Source of the DNA: an uncultured bacterium
GTDB taxonomy: Bacteria > Bacillota_I > Bacilli_A > RFN20 > CAG-826
Assembly: GCA_949290725.1 (NCBI GenBank)
Contig: CASEST010000076.1
Location: 1 to 13,641, forward strand
Direction of reading: 5' to 3'
Length of the DNA stretch: 13,641 bases
Part shown: piece after piece, positions 13,089 through 13,641 of the stretch
Layout: every line of letters begins with the position of its first letter
How positions within the stretch are numbered: position 1 is the first letter of the stretch
The notes under the pieces: generated by a model
Told to the model about the DNA's origin: nothing
Databases searched by the model: none
The model's input: only the letters and a program-made list of their open reading frames with translations
Made by a program: the position numbers and the translations under genes

Positions 13089-13478
13089 TTAGCCACGTCT
13101 TCTCTTTGGTGGACGGCAACCATTATGTGGAATTGGAGTTGTATCAACAATTGAAGTAATTGTTAAACCAGCTTGTGCTAAAGCTCTAATTGCACTTTCT
13201 CTACCTGCTCCTGGACCTTTAACATCAACATCAACAGTCTTAATTCCTTGATCAACTGCAGCTTTGCCAGCAGCTTCAGCAGCACTTTGAGCTGCGAAAG
13301 GAGTAGATTTTTTAGCTCCTTTAAATCCTAAGACACCGGATGAAGACCAAGCGATTGCATTACCTTGTTCATCGGTAATTGTAACGATGGTGTTATTAAA
13401 AGTTGAATGAATATGAGCAACACCTTTAGTGTACGTTCTTTTAATCTTCTTTTTACGGGTAGTTTGTTTCTTTGCCAT
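13089..13478 (-). CDS. rpsK: 30S ribosomal protein S11
   Basis: S11 sits on the 30S platform near the mRNA exit and the anti-Shine-Dalgarno region. The 129 residues include GVAHIHSTFNNTIVTITD, SSGVLGFKGAKKSTPFAAQ, VKGPGAGRESAIRAL and the C-terminal DTTPIPHNGCRPPKRRR, all standard. Length is normal. A full AGGAGG stands 9 bases before the ATG, the strongest ribosome binding site in the window. It begins 17 bases after the rpsM stop. Confidence 0.98.
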   Translation of the reverse strand: MAKKQTTRKKKIKRTYTKGVAHIHSTFNNTIVTITDEQGNAIAWSSSGVLGFKGAKKSTPFAAQSAAEAAGKAAVDQGIKTVDVDVKGPGAGRESAIRALAQAGLTITSIVDTTPIPHNGCRPPKRRRG

Positions 13479-13495
13479 AATTTTCTACCTCCTAA

Positions 13496-13641
13496 TTATT
13501 TAACAGCTTCTTTTTTATTCGCAATGGTCTTTGCTGGACCTTTACGAGTACGAGCGTTAGTTTTTGTTCTTTGGCCTCTTACTGGAAGACCTCTTCTGTG
13601 TCTAATACCACGGTAGCAGCCAATTTCTTGAAGTCTTTTAA
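13496..13641 (-). CDS. rpsM: 30S ribosomal protein S13, C-terminal part
   Basis: The last 47 codons lie in the window and the 5' part is beyond the edge. The translation contains EIGCYRGIRHRRGLPVRGQ, the invariant S13 segment, then TNARTRKGP and a basic Lys-rich tail ending in TAA at 13498-13496. S13 lies in the 30S head and contacts the P-site tRNA and the B1 bridges. It is the first gene seen of the alpha operon. Confidence 0.96.
   Translation of the reverse strand, partial: KRLQEIGCYRGIRHRRGLPVRGQRTKTNARTRKGPAKTIANKKEAVK

Noticed and set aside
13407..13616. 69-codon plus-strand frame across the rpsK start and rpsM
   Set aside because: It is antisense to two ribosomal protein genes and shows only reading-frame noise.

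Overview
The window reads as chromosomal housekeeping DNA from an AT-rich, low-GC Gram-positive bacterium, most likely a Mollicutes-like or Bacilli lineage. Support comes from the Bacillus-type gene pairs (ylbF-rsmD-coaD; nadK beside a YjbK-type CYTH gene; the rpsM-rpsK-rpoA-rplQ alpha operon), a clear Spx, RNase J and a type 2 peptide deformylase. TGA is used as a stop (maf at 7149-7151, spx at 9179-9181) and Trp is encoded by TGG, so this is not the TGA=Trp code of Mycoplasma/Spiroplasma. The species cannot be named from the sequence.

Layout. At 1-1054 (-) lies a YitT-family membrane protein cut by the window edge. It is divergent from 1315-2190 (+), a membrane-anchored thioredoxin-fold protein. 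A bidirectional terminator separates that gene from ylbF-rsmD-coaD (3684 to 2302, -). A 385-base gap, unusually rich in repeats and palindromes, divides ylbF from def (+). rnjA (+) and maf (+) follow, each with its own start signals. nadK (-) and a CYTH triphosphatase-like gene (+) are divergent. Then, on the minus strand, come a cytidine-deaminase-like gene, spx, a HEPN/HepT-like small protein, a HAD phosphatase, a zinc-ribbon membrane protein, and the end of the large ribosomal locus (rplQ, rpoA, rpsK, partial rpsM).

How the parts fit. The genes cover translation (S13, S11, L17, RsmD, Def), transcription and its stress control (RpoA, Spx), RNA decay (RNase J; YlbF, which acts with RNase Y in Bacillus), and cofactor and nucleotide metabolism (CoaD, NadK, Maf, cytidine-deaminase-like, HAD). 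Six perfect or near-perfect hairpin terminators mark the unit ends, several serving both strands.

The most notable pattern is how starts are built. Genes inside operons carry clear Shine-Dalgarno sequences. Six other genes (yitT-like, ylbF, def, maf, spx, HAD) have a TATAAT-like box ending only 7-8 bases before the ATG and no usable Shine-Dalgarno site, the geometry of leaderless mRNAs. Other points worth a look are a 23-base direct repeat bracketing the ylbF-def gap, a long imperfect hairpin inside that gap, an Spx with an extra C-terminal CxxC, a HepT-like protein lacking its RNase motif, and an L17 with an enlarged N-terminus. No mobile element, CRISPR array, tRNA or rRNA was seen.
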